The notes: generated by a model not told the origin, from the sequence alone. A DNA stretch of 64,000 nucleotides from SAR202 cluster bacterium (GCA_009391535.1 VFHP01000012.1:1-64000); one strand, 5' to 3'; shown: positions 37,541 to 47,324, numbered from the stretch's first letter. Made by a program: numbers and translations.

Positions 37541-38545
37541 TTATTCGAAGTATTCGGCAGAAGCGGATTCTATCCCTTCAACCCATTCAACGTTTACTGT
37601 AAATACATCTGCAATTATGTATTCACCTCTTTCAGTTTGAACGAAATAATTATCTCCGCCTTCAGTCTTATCACCTATTCTAAATCTGTATTGTGAAACT
37701 TCGACTGCCTCTTCAAGTTCGTCTTCATCAGTATCTAGTCTTTCAGTTTGAACGAACACTACCATGGAAGGATTCTCTAATCCATATTGAGCAACTCCTA
37801 TTGGTTCATATGCTTCTAGGACCTGAGTGGGCGTCTCAAAGGCACTCAAGACTTTTAACATGGATGTTTCTTCAATTTCAATAGGCTGATTGTCTTTACC
37901 CAAGAATTGCCATGAATTGGCTTCTTTATCCTTGAAAAACGCAATACCTTTGTAACCTTCATCTGGATTCCCTCTAGTTATCTTGATTTGCGTAATTGTT
38001 TCTATTTCGATATCGTATAACCATTCAGGATAAGGTGGTTCCTCCAACAATCTGGTCATCACTTCTTCCCATCCAGAAAAGATAGTGAACACTTCATTAG
38101 TGTTATCGATCTGAACATAAGTGTTTTCGCCATCTGGTGTATAAGATCCGATAAGTATTCTTATATCATTACCATTTTTCAACCCTATAGCTATATTTAA
38201 GTTGGGATCAGCCAAACCATATTGAGATAAGTCACTTGGATTAGGGTCAATTAATCTCCGACTCTTCGGACCACTGAGTAGAAGATCCACTCCTATCCAA
38301 CGATCCAGACCCACAGGATATCCATCAGATTCACCTATGTGCCAATGTTTATCATCACCTAACGAGAATTTTGCCTTCTCTCCTGTTCTATCAATTTCTA
38401 TGGTGCTTATATCTGCCATATCAACACTGTAGAACCATGGAGCATCAACCTTAGTTTCTGGTTGGACTTTGGCCTGAACAAAAAACACATAACCTGCAAC
38501 CATTAAAAGCAGCACGACTAGAATGATGGAAGTGCGAATGTTCAT
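37541..38545 (-). CDS. DUF4340 domain protein
   Basis: This 334-residue protein begins with one hydrophobic segment (about residues 6-25), so it is probably anchored with its bulk outside the membrane. The rest matches DUF4340 repeats: paired segments of the type WFYSVDMADISTIEI / LSQYGLADPNLNIAIGL and LYDIEIETITQIKI / QYGLENPSMVVFV, so two homologous halves are visible. No catalytic residues are recognisable. DUF4340 genes usually follow GldG-like genes, as here (nine-base gap), and may form part of the exporter complex. Function is unknown. Confidence 0.82.
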   Translation of the reverse strand: MNIRTSIILVVLLLMVAGYVFFVQAKVQPETKVDAPWFYSVDMADISTIEIDRTGEKAKFSLGDDKHWHIGESDGYPVGLDRWIGVDLLLSGPKSRRLIDPNPSDLSQYGLADPNLNIAIGLKNGNDIRILIGSYTPDGENTYVQIDNTNEVFTIFSGWEEVMTRLLEEPPYPEWLYDIEIETITQIKITRGNPDEGYKGIAFFKDKEANSWQFLGKDNQPIEIEETSMLKVLSAFETPTQVLEAYEPIGVAQYGLENPSMVVFVQTERLDTDEDELEEAVEVSQYRFRIGDKTEGGDNYFVQTERGEYIIADVFTVNVEWVEGIESASAEYFE

Positions 38546-38554
38546 AAGTGAGTT

Positions 38555-40246
38555 TTATCTTCTCCGCCACCAAGCTATAACAGCCAGCATGATTATCCCG
38601 CTTGGAACCAAAAACCAACTAGAATACCGTATAAAGTCAAATTCCTTGGGGTCTATCACTAATTGGCGGAAGGCCTGGGGTTTTGCTCTGATTGATATTA
38701 GATCGTAGTTCTGGGTTAACCAGTCAATGGAGTTCAAAAAGAAATCTCCATTATTTAATGCCCTGTAATATTTATTAGAAGCAAAATCCGAATCACCGAA
38801 AACTATTATGTGAGTTGTAGGTATTTCCTCACCAATATCCACTTTTGGAGCCTCTTGTCCAACCATAGCAATAGATTCTATAGCCATAGCAAGAGGGAAA
38901 GGTCCGTTTATGACAGCAGGGTCAGAACAATCCATATCATCTTGTTTCATAGATATACAGCTAACCAAAGAAGTTGCCGCCAAGGGGGTATGTGTTATAT
39001 TAATTTCATCTGGGTTAGGTGGTAGTCCTTCAGGTGCACGTTCTATCACATCTACAATACCCGTTGCTTCAACAAAGAATGTATCGTCCAGAGGTTCTGT
39101 AATTTGATGACCTCCAAGATAATTAGCTCTTCTAACTATGGGGCTTCTGGGGTCACTGTTCGCTGAACTTAACTCATCAATTATGGTTCCATTTGGCAAA
39201 TGTATGCCCCACTTATTAAGCAATTGGTTCATCTGAGAATCAGCGGCATCGTCTATCAAAAACATTGCCCTTCCACTATTGGCCAAATACGCCTCTATCT
39301 TTGCCCTCTCATCCGTGAGGATACTACTGCTTGGTCCAGCTACTACAAGAACTGCAGCGTCATCAGGAACAGACTCTGATTGCTTCAAATTGAGAGACTT
39401 GACTATGTAGTTGTCACCAACTAATCCGGCCCTAGCTAAACCAAAACCTTCGCTCTCTATATCACCGTCATTGATATTTTTTTCCCCATGGCCAGTAAGC
39501 ATGTAAACGATTTTCTGTTTTTGCCCTGTGGCTATCAAGACGGCACTAACTAAATCCTGTTCCGACAACACTAGATTTTCCCCAAAACTTGTAGGTGATA
39601 AGATGTGGGGGTTCGATTCGGAATCAGGAACCTTGAAAACTATTGACGGATATTCTTTAACTCCATCTCTCCTGGCTAAAGAGGGTTTTAAATCAGGATC
39701 CACAAATTGGAAAGTGAAGTCTTTATTCCTTTTATTGAATTCAAAGAAGAAATTATCTGCCTGTATCCTTATTTGCTCCTGAATGACCTGCTCTGGATCT
39801 GAGTAAACAGTCGCTTGCACTGGTTTCTTTAATTCCTTCAACACTTTCAGAGTCTGAGGAGCTAATGTAAATTGTTTAGTGGCCGTAAGGTCTACTCTTA
39901 CTGAGTTTTGCAAAGAAATATATCCTAATAACATCAAAATAGCCCCAAAAGCGAATACCATTACCAGAGTGTTTATAGTATATCGCCCCGTTCTTGCAAC
40001 CACCGCGTTTTTCACTTGTGAAAGATGGGTTAACGTAGATACTGTGAGCATCAATAAAGAGAGAATAATGAGAGCTTTACCAGCGGTCTCTAAATCAGGT
40101 ACTGCCAAAAGTAGCAGTACTCCAACAGCCAATATAACCAAACCAGACAAAGACAAAACGGCACCAGAAGAAACTATCCAATCAATCACCTTATTGTTGC
40201 TGTCAGAGTCTGTCTCACTGTTATTTCTTCTTCTGTCTACGCTCAT
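38555..40246 (-). CDS. GldG-like ABC transporter auxiliary protein
   Basis: This 563-residue protein has two N-terminal hydrophobic segments (about residues 30-75), a third near residues 90-110, a large soluble domain with LKELKKPVQATVYSD, VYMLTGHGEKNI and AMFLIDDAADS, and a C-terminal membrane anchor ending in WWRRR. This is the layout of GldG / ABC-type uncharacterised transport auxiliary proteins. It follows the permease directly: the permease stop and this ATG are adjacent. A doubled GGAGGTGGAGGT precedes the start. In Bacteroidetes GldG pairs with GldF and GldA in gliding; in this lineage the substrate is unknown. Confidence 0.84.
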   Translation of the reverse strand: MSVDRRRNNSETDSDSNNKVIDWIVSSGAVLSLSGLVILAVGVLLLLAVPDLETAGKALIILSLLMLTVSTLTHLSQVKNAVVARTGRYTINTLVMVFAFGAILMLLGYISLQNSVRVDLTATKQFTLAPQTLKVLKELKKPVQATVYSDPEQVIQEQIRIQADNFFFEFNKRNKDFTFQFVDPDLKPSLARRDGVKEYPSIVFKVPDSESNPHILSPTSFGENLVLSEQDLVSAVLIATGQKQKIVYMLTGHGEKNINDGDIESEGFGLARAGLVGDNYIVKSLNLKQSESVPDDAAVLVVAGPSSSILTDERAKIEAYLANSGRAMFLIDDAADSQMNQLLNKWGIHLPNGTIIDELSSANSDPRSPIVRRANYLGGHQITEPLDDTFFVEATGIVDVIERAPEGLPPNPDEINITHTPLAATSLVSCISMKQDDMDCSDPAVINGPFPLAMAIESIAMVGQEAPKVDIGEEIPTTHIIVFGDSDFASNKYYRALNNGDFFLNSIDWLTQNYDLISIRAKPQAFRQLVIDPKEFDFIRYSSWFLVPSGIIMLAVIAWWRRR

Positions 40247-40960
40247 TTACCTCCACCTCCTAGATTCCAATGAACGTATAGTCAAAAACAACATGAAGGA
40301 AGTGAACACAAAGTAATACACAATATCATGAGTATCTATTACACCTCTGGCAAAACTTTCTAAATGATTAGTAAGAGATATATGCATAACCATGTCGGCA
40401 ACCGTACCTGTCAAATAAGTAGATGCCAAATCAATTATTGATAATATAAGAAGTACTCCCATGGCAAGCACTGCTGCAACAATTTGGTTGCCTGACAAAG
40501 AAGACGCAAAAATACCGACCGACAATGTAGCCATTCCATACAAAATCAACCCTATATATCCACTAAGTATAGGGCCCATATCTGGTGATCCAAACCAAGT
40601 CAAAATTAACACTAAGTAAAGAGTCGGTATCAATATAGAGAGTAGACTTGCCATGGATGCTATAAATTTCCCGAGAATTATTTCATAATCCCTTACCGGC
40701 GATGTCATTAGGAGTTCTAATGTGCCTAGTTTTTGCTCCTCAGAAAGGAGTCTCATAGTTAATATGGGAGAAAGCAAAGTAAATATGAGTGTGCTCGGAA
40801 ATATAAATCCCCTTATGGTGGCCTCAGGCAATACCCCGCTTACACTCGTAACAAAATAATACGCTGCCAATGCCGAGTACACAGCCATTATTATATATGC
40901 CATGGGTGAAACGAAATATATCTTTATTTCCTTCCAAGCAATAGTCGTAGTGTTTTTCAT
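40247..40960 (-). CDS. ABC-2 type permease, GldF-like
   Basis: This 237-residue membrane protein has six hydrophobic segments and the ABC-2 coupling sequence LLSEEQKLGTLELLMTSPVRD, typical of GldF/NosY-type permeases. Its ATG overlaps the ATPase stop by four bases (ATGA) and its stop abuts the GldG-like start, so the three are one translational unit. Confidence 0.88.
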   Translation of the reverse strand: MKNTTTIAWKEIKIYFVSPMAYIIMAVYSALAAYYFVTSVSGVLPEATIRGFIFPSTLIFTLLSPILTMRLLSEEQKLGTLELLMTSPVRDYEIILGKFIASMASLLSILIPTLYLVLILTWFGSPDMGPILSGYIGLILYGMATLSVGIFASSLSGNQIVAAVLAMGVLLILSIIDLASTYLTGTVADMVMHISLTNHLESFARGVIDTHDIVYYFVFTSFMLFLTIRSLESRRWR

Positions 40961-41922
40961 TTAGTTCCAGGCTCCATGTCAGTTAATCTTAAGAAAATTT
41001 CCTCTAAGCTCATCTGGATTGGCTGAAGCCGCAGTAATCCCCATCCACGTTCATGAACTAAATTTGATATTCTTTCTCTTAAATCCGCCCCGTGCGGAGT
41101 TTCAATCAAATAGATGCCAACTCCATCTCGATCGACTCTATTAACTTCTAGAACTCCCTCCATATTCCTAATCGCAGGCATTACTGCAGATGCCGGCCCT
41201 CGGATATCTACCTCCAGTTTTTCTGTAGCCCTTAACCTTTCAGACAAATTATCTGGTCTATCTATAGCTACAACCTGGCCTTCATGTATGATTATGACCC
41301 TACTACAAACCATGCTTACCTCTGGCAATATATGCGTACTAAGTATAACTGTTTGATCACCACCAAATCCTTTGATCAAATTTCTGGTTTCTACTACTTG
41401 AATTGGGTCTATGCCTACCGTTGGTTCATCCATTATAAGAACATCAGGTTCGTGAAGTATAGCTTGGGCAATACCAGTCCTTTGCCTGTAACCTTTGGAC
41501 AATTTGCCTATCAAAGTATTTTGATACTCCTCTAGTCTGCAAATGGCAATCACATCGTCTATCCTGCGTTTTAACCATTTTGAATCCATACCACGAATAC
41601 CACCCATAAAAGCCAAATAATCTTCTACACTCATTTCGGTGTACAGAGGGACAGTTTCTGGAAGATATCCGATATGCTTTCTGACTTCCAAAGAATCGTC
41701 AACAACATCCAGTCCAGCTATCTTCACAGATCCATGGGTTGGAGGCATGAACCCTGTCAAAATCCTCATTGCTGTAGTCTTTCCTGCCCCATTTGGTCCC
41801 AAAAATCCTAAAACTTCACCTTTACCAACGGTAAAGTTGATGTCTTCTATAGCAGGAAAGTCACCATAATATTTGGTGAGACCTGTCACTTCTATCATAG
41901 GTGTACTGTTAGGATCTTCCAT
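40957..41922 (-). CDS. ABC transporter ATP-binding protein, GldA-like
   Basis: This 321-residue ATPase has Walker A GPNGAGKT (residues 42-49), the signature LSKGYRQRTGIAQA, and Walker B VLIMDEPTVGIDP with the H-loop STHIL. A C-terminal domain of about 90 residues, typical of ABC-2 exporter ATPases, ends with LQPIQMSLEEIFLRLT. It heads the minus-strand operon ATPase-permease-GldG-DUF4340-cinA and is divergent from the (p)ppGpp synthetase gene. An AAGG-type ribosome site precedes the ATG. Confidence 0.92.
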   Translation of the reverse strand: MEDPNSTPMIEVTGLTKYYGDFPAIEDINFTVGKGEVLGFLGPNGAGKTTAMRILTGFMPPTHGSVKIAGLDVVDDSLEVRKHIGYLPETVPLYTEMSVEDYLAFMGGIRGMDSKWLKRRIDDVIAICRLEEYQNTLIGKLSKGYRQRTGIAQAILHEPDVLIMDEPTVGIDPIQVVETRNLIKGFGGDQTVILSTHILPEVSMVCSRVIIIHEGQVVAIDRPDNLSERLRATEKLEVDIRGPASAVMPAIRNMEGVLEVNRVDRDGVGIYLIETPHGADLRERISNLVHERGWGLLRLQPIQMSLEEIFLRLTDMEPGTK

Positions 41923-42044
41923 AATCTACCTTTCGGGTGTAGCCGACTATTGCTGATAAAACATGATGGATTATATTGCAATGGTTTTGTCTGTTCAAGT
42001 ACCAAAGAATTATGACACACATCAATAGCTTAGCAAATCTATAA

Positions 42045-42073
42045 TTGCAGTACTGTAAACTCTTGGATATAAT
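42045..42073 (+). promoter_or_regulatory. Promoter of the (p)ppGpp synthetase/hydrolase gene
   Basis: TTGCAG (42045-42050) and a perfect TATAAT (42068-42073) are spaced by 17 bases. The ATG lies only 11 bases after the -10 element, so the transcript would have a leader of only a few bases. Confidence 0.65.
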
Positions 42074-42084
42074 CGGTGGTAATC

Positions 42085-44268
42085 ATGTATGACTTGATAG
42101 ATAAAGCCAAAAAATATATTCCCATCGACAATATACCAATAATTGAAGAGGCACTAAATTTTGCCTCAAACGCTCATCATGGACAAAAACGATTGTCTGG
42201 AGAGCCTTTTATTGAACACCCCATCAAAACTGCAATGTTCCTAGCAGATCTAAATCTGGATGCCCCCACACTTACAGCGGCCATTTTACATGATGTTATA
42301 GAAGACTGCGATGTGGATATATCTGAGATCAAAAACAGATTTGGCTCAGACGTTAGTGCACTTGTAGACGGGGTTACGAAACTAAGCAAGATAGAGACTC
42401 TGAACAATGAACATGTCCGTTCTAACAACTACGATAATGGGCAATCTGAAAATATCAGAAAAATGCTGGTGGCCATGGCAAAAGACATTAGGGTTGTACT
42501 TATAAAACTTGCGGACAGACTTCACAATATGCAAACCTTACATGCACACGAAGAAGCAAAAAGGAAAATAATAGCTCAAGAAACTCTGGAAATCTATGCC
42601 CCATTAGCCCATAGATTGGGAATGTGGGATATAAAGTGGCAGTTAGAGGATCTATCCTTTGAACACGTTGCTCCTAATGACTACAAGAACATGGCTGACC
42701 TTGTTGCATCAAAACGCGAAGAAAGGGAAAGATTTATCACTGATAAATGTAACATCATCTCAAGAAAGTTAAACGAGGCTGGTATAAACGCAGAAGTTTC
42801 GGGTCGACCTAAACACCTTTATAGTATCCATAAGAAGATAGAAAAATATATCAGCCAAGGTAAGGAATTTAGCCAAATTTACGACCTGTTGGCTATAAGA
42901 ATATTAGTAAAGGATTTGCAAGAATGTTACAGTGCACTGGGTGTGGTACACAGCATATGGCACCCTATTCCCGGAGAGTTTGATGACTATATAGCCAATC
43001 CAAAACAAAATTATTACATGTCACTGCACACCACAACTATGATGGATGGGAAAACACCTCTGGAAATACAAATTAGAAGCCATGACATGCATCAGGTTTC
43101 CGAATATGGAGTAGCGGCTCATTGGAAGTACAAAGGCAACCAAACCAAAGATATGGTATTTGAAGAGAAAATGTCCTGGATGCGCCAGTTATTGGAGTGG
43201 CAAAGAGAAGTTTCTGGATCAGATGAATTTATGGAGTCAGTGAAGACAGACATATTCCAAGATCAAGTTTTCGTATATAGCCCCAGAGGTGATGTACTCG
43301 CATTGCCTGCCACAAGTACTCCAATAGATTTTGCGTATCACGTACACACAGACCTTGGCCATAGATGTATTGGAGCTAAAGTTAATGGAAAACTGGTTCC
43401 TCTGTACACCATTCTCAACAACGGTGACACCGTAGAAATAATAAGAAACAAGACCAGTAGAGGTCCTAGTTTAGATTGGTTAAACACAAACTTAGGGTAT
43501 GCCAATACCGCAAACGCCAGATCCAAGATACGCTATTGGTTTAGGAGGCAAGAGAGGGATGCTAACATTCAAAGAGGAAAGGATATCCTTTCCAAGGAAA
43601 TTAGAAGATTAAGCATTAAAATGGACGAAGAGGAAATAACTAAACTCTTAAGATTTGACTCTTCTCTCGATCTGCTTTTGTCCCTCGGCAACGGTAGTTT
43701 AAGTTCATACCAATTGGCAACGCGCCTAACTTCTAATGACATAAAAACGGTTGAAGAAGTAACTGAAAACCCCATAATAACCTGGCCATCATCTGGTATA
43801 GAAGTACTTGGAGTTGGGGACCTCTTGACACGTGTGTCTCAGTGTTGTAGTCCTATACCAGGTGACAAAATATCTGGTTATATAACGAGAGGAAGAGGGG
43901 TTTCTGTCCACAAATCTAATTGTTCAAACATAACGAATGAAACAGAAAAGGAAAGAATCATTGAAGTAGGGTGGGCTAATAATGTCAAACGATACCCAGT
44001 AAGATTAAGAATAGAAGCTTGGGATCGAGTAGGGTTGTTACGGGATATAACCAATATAGTATCTCAAGAGAAGATTAATATAGCTTCTGTCACCACAACG
44101 GAACACGAATATAGTAGCTGCTCCATATATCTGACCATACATACCGAAGGGGTAAGCCAGTTAAGCAGATTGTTTTCTAGACTCGAAGCAGTAGAAGCTG
44201 TATACTCAGTAACCCGTAGTAATTCTAGGGGAGAAAGTTCCGAGAACAAGAAAGTATCAACAGGATAA
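42085..44268 (+). CDS. RelA/SpoT bifunctional (p)ppGpp synthetase/hydrolase
   Basis: This 727-residue protein is a long RSH enzyme. The N-terminal HD hydrolase domain is intact (AHHGQKRLSGEPFIEHP and HDVIEDC, then KLADRLHNM). The synthetase domain has GRPKHLYSIHKK and YDLLAIRILV. A TGS domain (VFVYSPRGDVLALP), a cysteine-containing middle region (QCCSPIPGD) and a C-terminal ACT domain (IEAWDRVGLLRDI) follow. It should both make and degrade (p)ppGpp. GTG at 42076 and ATG at 42085 are in frame; ATG is chosen. rpsT follows within 15 bases, linking stringent control and ribosome synthesis. Confidence 0.95.
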   Translation: MYDLIDKAKKYIPIDNIPIIEEALNFASNAHHGQKRLSGEPFIEHPIKTAMFLADLNLDAPTLTAAILHDVIEDCDVDISEIKNRFGSDVSALVDGVTKLSKIETLNNEHVRSNNYDNGQSENIRKMLVAMAKDIRVVLIKLADRLHNMQTLHAHEEAKRKIIAQETLEIYAPLAHRLGMWDIKWQLEDLSFEHVAPNDYKNMADLVASKREERERFITDKCNIISRKLNEAGINAEVSGRPKHLYSIHKKIEKYISQGKEFSQIYDLLAIRILVKDLQECYSALGVVHSIWHPIPGEFDDYIANPKQNYYMSLHTTTMMDGKTPLEIQIRSHDMHQVSEYGVAAHWKYKGNQTKDMVFEEKMSWMRQLLEWQREVSGSDEFMESVKTDIFQDQVFVYSPRGDVLALPATSTPIDFAYHVHTDLGHRCIGAKVNGKLVPLYTILNNGDTVEIIRNKTSRGPSLDWLNTNLGYANTANARSKIRYWFRRQERDANIQRGKDILSKEIRRLSIKMDEEEITKLLRFDSSLDLLLSLGNGSLSSYQLATRLTSNDIKTVEEVTENPIITWPSSGIEVLGVGDLLTRVSQCCSPIPGDKISGYITRGRGVSVHKSNCSNITNETEKERIIEVGWANNVKRYPVRLRIEAWDRVGLLRDITNIVSQEKINIASVTTTEHEYSSCSIYLTIHTEGVSQLSRLFSRLEAVEAVYSVTRSNSRGESSENKKVSTG

Positions 44269-44282
44269 AAGGAGGTGCAGAT

Positions 44283-44540
44283 TTGCCTAGTGACAAATCG
44301 GCCAGAGTTTCAGAAAGAAAAAGTTTAAGAAATAAACCAATTGTGGCATCTACACGCACGCTGATCAAGAAAGCCGAGTCCCTAATCGAACAGGGTGATA
44401 TTGAAACCTCTGTAGAAGCAACTAGAGATGCTCTCCATCATCTGGACAAGGCTGCAACAAAAGGGGTTATACACAAAAATAATGCCGCAAGACGAAAATC
44501 TCGCTTGGTATCCAAACTCAACAAACTTCAATCCCCATAG
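44283..44540 (+). CDS. rpsT: 30S ribosomal protein S20
   Basis: This 85-residue basic protein matches S20: ERKSLRNKPIVASTRTLIKKA near the N-terminus and GVIHKNNAARRKSRLVSKL at the C-terminus. The start is TTG at 44283 with a near-perfect AGGAGGTG (44270-44277) five bases upstream. In other bacteria S20 also uses non-AUG starts (UUG in E. coli), which aids autoregulation. It lies 14 bases after the (p)ppGpp synthetase gene. Confidence 0.95.
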   Translation: MPSDKSARVSERKSLRNKPIVASTRTLIKKAESLIEQGDIETSVEATRDALHHLDKAATKGVIHKNNAARRKSRLVSKLNKLQSP

Positions 44541-44545
44541 TAACT

Positions 44546-44944
44546 ATGGACCCCAAAGATATACCTGCTAAGCCCCCTGTTCAAGATTCAGCCGGACTGA
44601 TCAAACGACATCGGTGGTCCGGGCTTTGGATGGGCTGTGCTAGCGGATGGGGCTTGGCTTGGTTATTATGGGGCATACCATTAGGCCTATTCCCTCTGTT
44701 TCTGGGCATTACAATGGAAGTCATTGCCAGACGTCGTCTACCCGAAAATGCAGATCCTAAAACCAGAAATCACCGATGGTCAGCATTCTGGAATGGTGTG
44801 GTTATAGGAATGGGTTTGGGATGGATACTCGTTCCAAAAGTAGAAGGTAATTCTTCAACTATAATCATAATGGGCTGCTTCCCTATAATTTTGGGGGCAA
44901 TAATGGAAATAATAGGCCACCGCAGGATAGACAAAGGAGACTAA
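44546..44944 (+). CDS. Small membrane protein of unknown function with internal duplication
   Basis: This 132-residue protein is not recognised. It consists of two similar halves: HRWSGLWMGCASGWGLAWLL...LFLGITMEVIARRR and HRWSAFWNGVVIGMGLGWIL...IILGAIMEIIGHRR. Each half starts with a basic HRWS, has two hydrophobic segments and ends with a MEVI/MEII-RR box, giving four predicted membrane segments. It begins five bases after rpsT without its own ribosome site, suggesting coupling. Conservation and length support a real gene; function cannot be stated. Confidence 0.75.
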   Translation: MDPKDIPAKPPVQDSAGLIKRHRWSGLWMGCASGWGLAWLLWGIPLGLFPLFLGITMEVIARRRLPENADPKTRNHRWSAFWNGVVIGMGLGWILVPKVEGNSSTIIIMGCFPIILGAIMEIIGHRRIDKGD

Positions 44945-44990
44945 TTCACATCTGATTCAACACTTGTCCTTGAAAATTTCTGATACTGGC

Positions 44991-45019
44991 TTGTAGATGA
45001 TATGGAAAACTGCTAATAT
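44991..45019 (+). promoter_or_regulatory. Candidate promoter of ino1
   Basis: TTGTAG (44991-44996) and TAATAT (45014-45019) are spaced by 17 bases, about 58 bases before the gene start. A second -10-like TATAGT at 45054-45059 is too close to the gene to leave its ribosome site on the transcript. Confidence 0.4.
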
Positions 45020-45076
45020 GCTGAGCGTTATAAAGGTGTAACACTAATTATATTATAGTGTGAGAGGTACGGTAAT

Positions 45077-46147
45077 TTGTCAAAAATCAATGTCGCTATC
45101 ATAGGAGCAGGCAACTGTGCTTCTTCTCTAGTCCAGGGAGTTTATAAATACCAAGAAACTGCAGAAGATGAATTCATCCCCGGGCTTATGAACCCGACCT
45201 TGGGAGGCTATCACATATCCGACATAAACTTTGTGGCAGCTTTCGATATAGACAACAACAAAGTCGGCAAGGACCTATCAGAGGCAATATTCACTTCTCC
45301 AAACAATACCGTCAAATTCACAGAAGTGCCAAACATGAATGTTCCAGTAGAGAGAGGTATGACACATGATGGATTGGGTAAATACCTGTCTCAAGTTATC
45401 GTCAAGGATTCCAGTTCCACCGCAGATATAGTAAACATTTTGAAGGAACGAAAAGTAGATGTGGTAATCAACTACTTACCAGTTGGTAGTGAAGAGGCTA
45501 CAAAATGGTACGTTGAACAGGTCTTGGCTGCCGGCTGTGGCTTCGTAAATTGCATACCAGTTTTTATTGGCAGAGAAGACTATTGGCAAAAACGATTTCA
45601 AGACAAGAATCTCCCTATAATTGGTGACGATATAAAGTCACAGTTCGGAGCAACTATAACGCATAGAGTCTTGACGAGATTAATGAGGGAAAGAGGAGTG
45701 AAATTAGAAAGAACTTATCAGCTAAATTTCGGTGGTAACACCGACTTTTACAATATGTTAGAACGAGAAAGACTAGAATCCAAGAAAATCTCCAAAACCA
45801 ATGCGGTTACTTCTCAATTAGATTACGATCTGGGTGCCGAAAACGTCCATGTAGGCCCTAGTGATTATGTCCCGTGGCTAGAAGATAGGAAATTTTGCCA
45901 CATACGTATGGAGGGTCGCACATTTGGCGATGTACCCATAAACTTAGAACTGAAATTGGAAGTTTGGGATAGCCCTAACTCAGCTGGAGTAGTGGTAGAC
46001 GCGGTAAGATGTTGCAAGATAGCACTGGATAGAGGAGTTGGAGGCAACTTGACTGGCCCTTCTGCCTATTTCATGAAATCCCCTCCAATACAATATTCTG
46101 ACGACGAAGCTCGCCAGATGGTTGAAAATTTTGTGGATCAGAACTAA
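45077..46147 (+). CDS. ino1: Inositol-3-phosphate synthase
   Basis: This 356-residue NAD-dependent enzyme converts glucose 6-phosphate to inositol 3-phosphate. The N-terminal Rossmann motif is [11 protein letters not shown], with [43 protein letters not shown] and [12 protein letters not shown], as in the actinobacterial/archaeal short form. The start is TTG at 45077 with GAGAGGT about eight bases upstream. It heads a three-gene set with a PimA-like mannosyltransferase and a phosphatidylinositol-phosphate synthase, pointing to inositol phospholipid synthesis. Confidence 0.95.
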   Translation: MSKINVAIIGAGNCASSLVQGVYKYQETAEDEFIPGLMNPTLGGYHISDINFVAAFDIDNNKVGKDLSEAIFTSPNNTVKFTEVPNMNVPVERGMTHDGLGKYLSQVIVKDSSSTADIVNILKERKVDVVINYLPVGSEEATKWYVEQVLAAGCGFVNCIPVFIGREDYWQKRFQDKNLPIIGDDIKSQFGATITHRVLTRLMRERGVKLERTYQLNFGGNTDFYNMLERERLESKKISKTNAVTSQLDYDLGAENVHVGPSDYVPWLEDRKFCHIRMEGRTFGDVPINLELKLEVWDSPNSAGVVVDAVRCCKIALDRGVGGNLTGPSAYFMKSPPIQYSDDEARQMVENFVDQN

Positions 46148-46181
46148 TAAACTCTAGTTTTTGGAATCGGGGTAATCCCAA

Positions 46182-47321
46182 ATGAAAATCGGCCTAGTTT
46201 CCCCCTACGACTACGCTTATCCTGGGGGCGTTATGGCACACATCTATCATCTAAAACATGGCCTAGAAAACTCTGGCCACCAAGTTAAAATTGTTGCACC
46301 TCTATCCGGTCCTCCTCCCGATTATTCTAGTAATCCAGGCCTGATCCCTCTGGGTAAATCAGTGCCGGTACCTACTGGTGGATCTACCGCTCGTATATCT
46401 TTATCCGTATGGTTGCAACCTAAAGTCAAAGAGTTGCTTAACCAGGAGGGGTTCGATGTTATACATTTGCATGAACCACTGGCCCCTATAATACCTCTAC
46501 TTGTTCTACATCTATCTCAATCGGTTAATGTTGGGACTTTCCATGCATTCCACGGTAGCAGCAAAACCTATTTTCTTAGCAAGTATTTTCTTAGAAAATG
46601 GCACAATAAACTAGATGGTAGAATCGCCGTATCACAACCAGCTTTAGATTTTGTGAATAAGCATTTCCCTGGAACCTACGAAGTTATACCCAATGGCATA
46701 GATTTCAATAGATTTGCGAACCCTAAGAGGAAGATAGAAGATTACCAAGATGGCAAATTAAATATATTGTTTGTAGGCAGAATGGAAAAGCGCAAAGGAT
46801 TAAAATATTTGTTAGGAGCGTACGCTAAATTCAAATGGGAACATCCAAATAGCCGACTTATAGTGGTCGGACCAGGAAATCCTGAACCTGACTGTTACAG
46901 ATTAATTGCTGAACGCAATATAGAAGACGTCGTCTTCGTCGGTGGAGTGTCTTCGGAAGATCTGCCTAGATATTATCAAACAGCAGATATATTTTGTTCC
47001 CCAGCAACCAGTGGGGAAAGTTTCGGCATTGTATTATTGGAAGCAATGGCATCTGGTAAACCTATAATAGCCTCTAATATAGAGGGATATTCTTCGGTAA
47101 TGTCCAATGGGTATGAAGGACTCTTGGTTCCACCGAAAGATGAAGACGCGCTCACAGAAGCCTTGTTGAATCTAGCAAAAGATCCATCCCTAAGAGAAAC
47201 ACTTGGCACCAATGGACTCTTGAAAGCACCAAATTATGATTGGTCAGTCATAACAGAAAAAATCTTGGATTACTATGATTTATCCTACAAAAATAAGTTC
47301 GGGAATGGCAATATTACTTAG
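46182..47321 (+). CDS. GT4 glycosyltransferase, phosphatidylinositol mannosyltransferase (PimA)-like
   Basis: This 379-residue GT4 (GT-B fold) protein resembles PimA: VSPYDYAYPGGVMAHIYHL at the N-terminus, VPVPTGGSTARISLS, a VIHLHEPLAPIIPLL strand, VGTFHAFHG, and in the C-terminal half VIPNGIDFNRF, VGRMEKRKGLKYLL and the nucleotide-sugar motif SGESFGIVLLEAMASG. Its place between ino1 and the PIP synthase supports transfer of mannose to phosphatidylinositol. GT4 specificity cannot be proven from sequence; another lipid or sugar acceptor is possible. Confidence 0.85.
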   Translation: MKIGLVSPYDYAYPGGVMAHIYHLKHGLENSGHQVKIVAPLSGPPPDYSSNPGLIPLGKSVPVPTGGSTARISLSVWLQPKVKELLNQEGFDVIHLHEPLAPIIPLLVLHLSQSVNVGTFHAFHGSSKTYFLSKYFLRKWHNKLDGRIAVSQPALDFVNKHFPGTYEVIPNGIDFNRFANPKRKIEDYQDGKLNILFVGRMEKRKGLKYLLGAYAKFKWEHPNSRLIVVGPGNPEPDCYRLIAERNIEDVVFVGGVSSEDLPRYYQTADIFCSPATSGESFGIVLLEAMASGKPIIASNIEGYSSVMSNGYEGLLVPPKDEDALTEALLNLAKDPSLRETLGTNGLLKAPNYDWSVITEKILDYYDLSYKNKFGNGNIT

Positions 47322-47324
47322 AAT

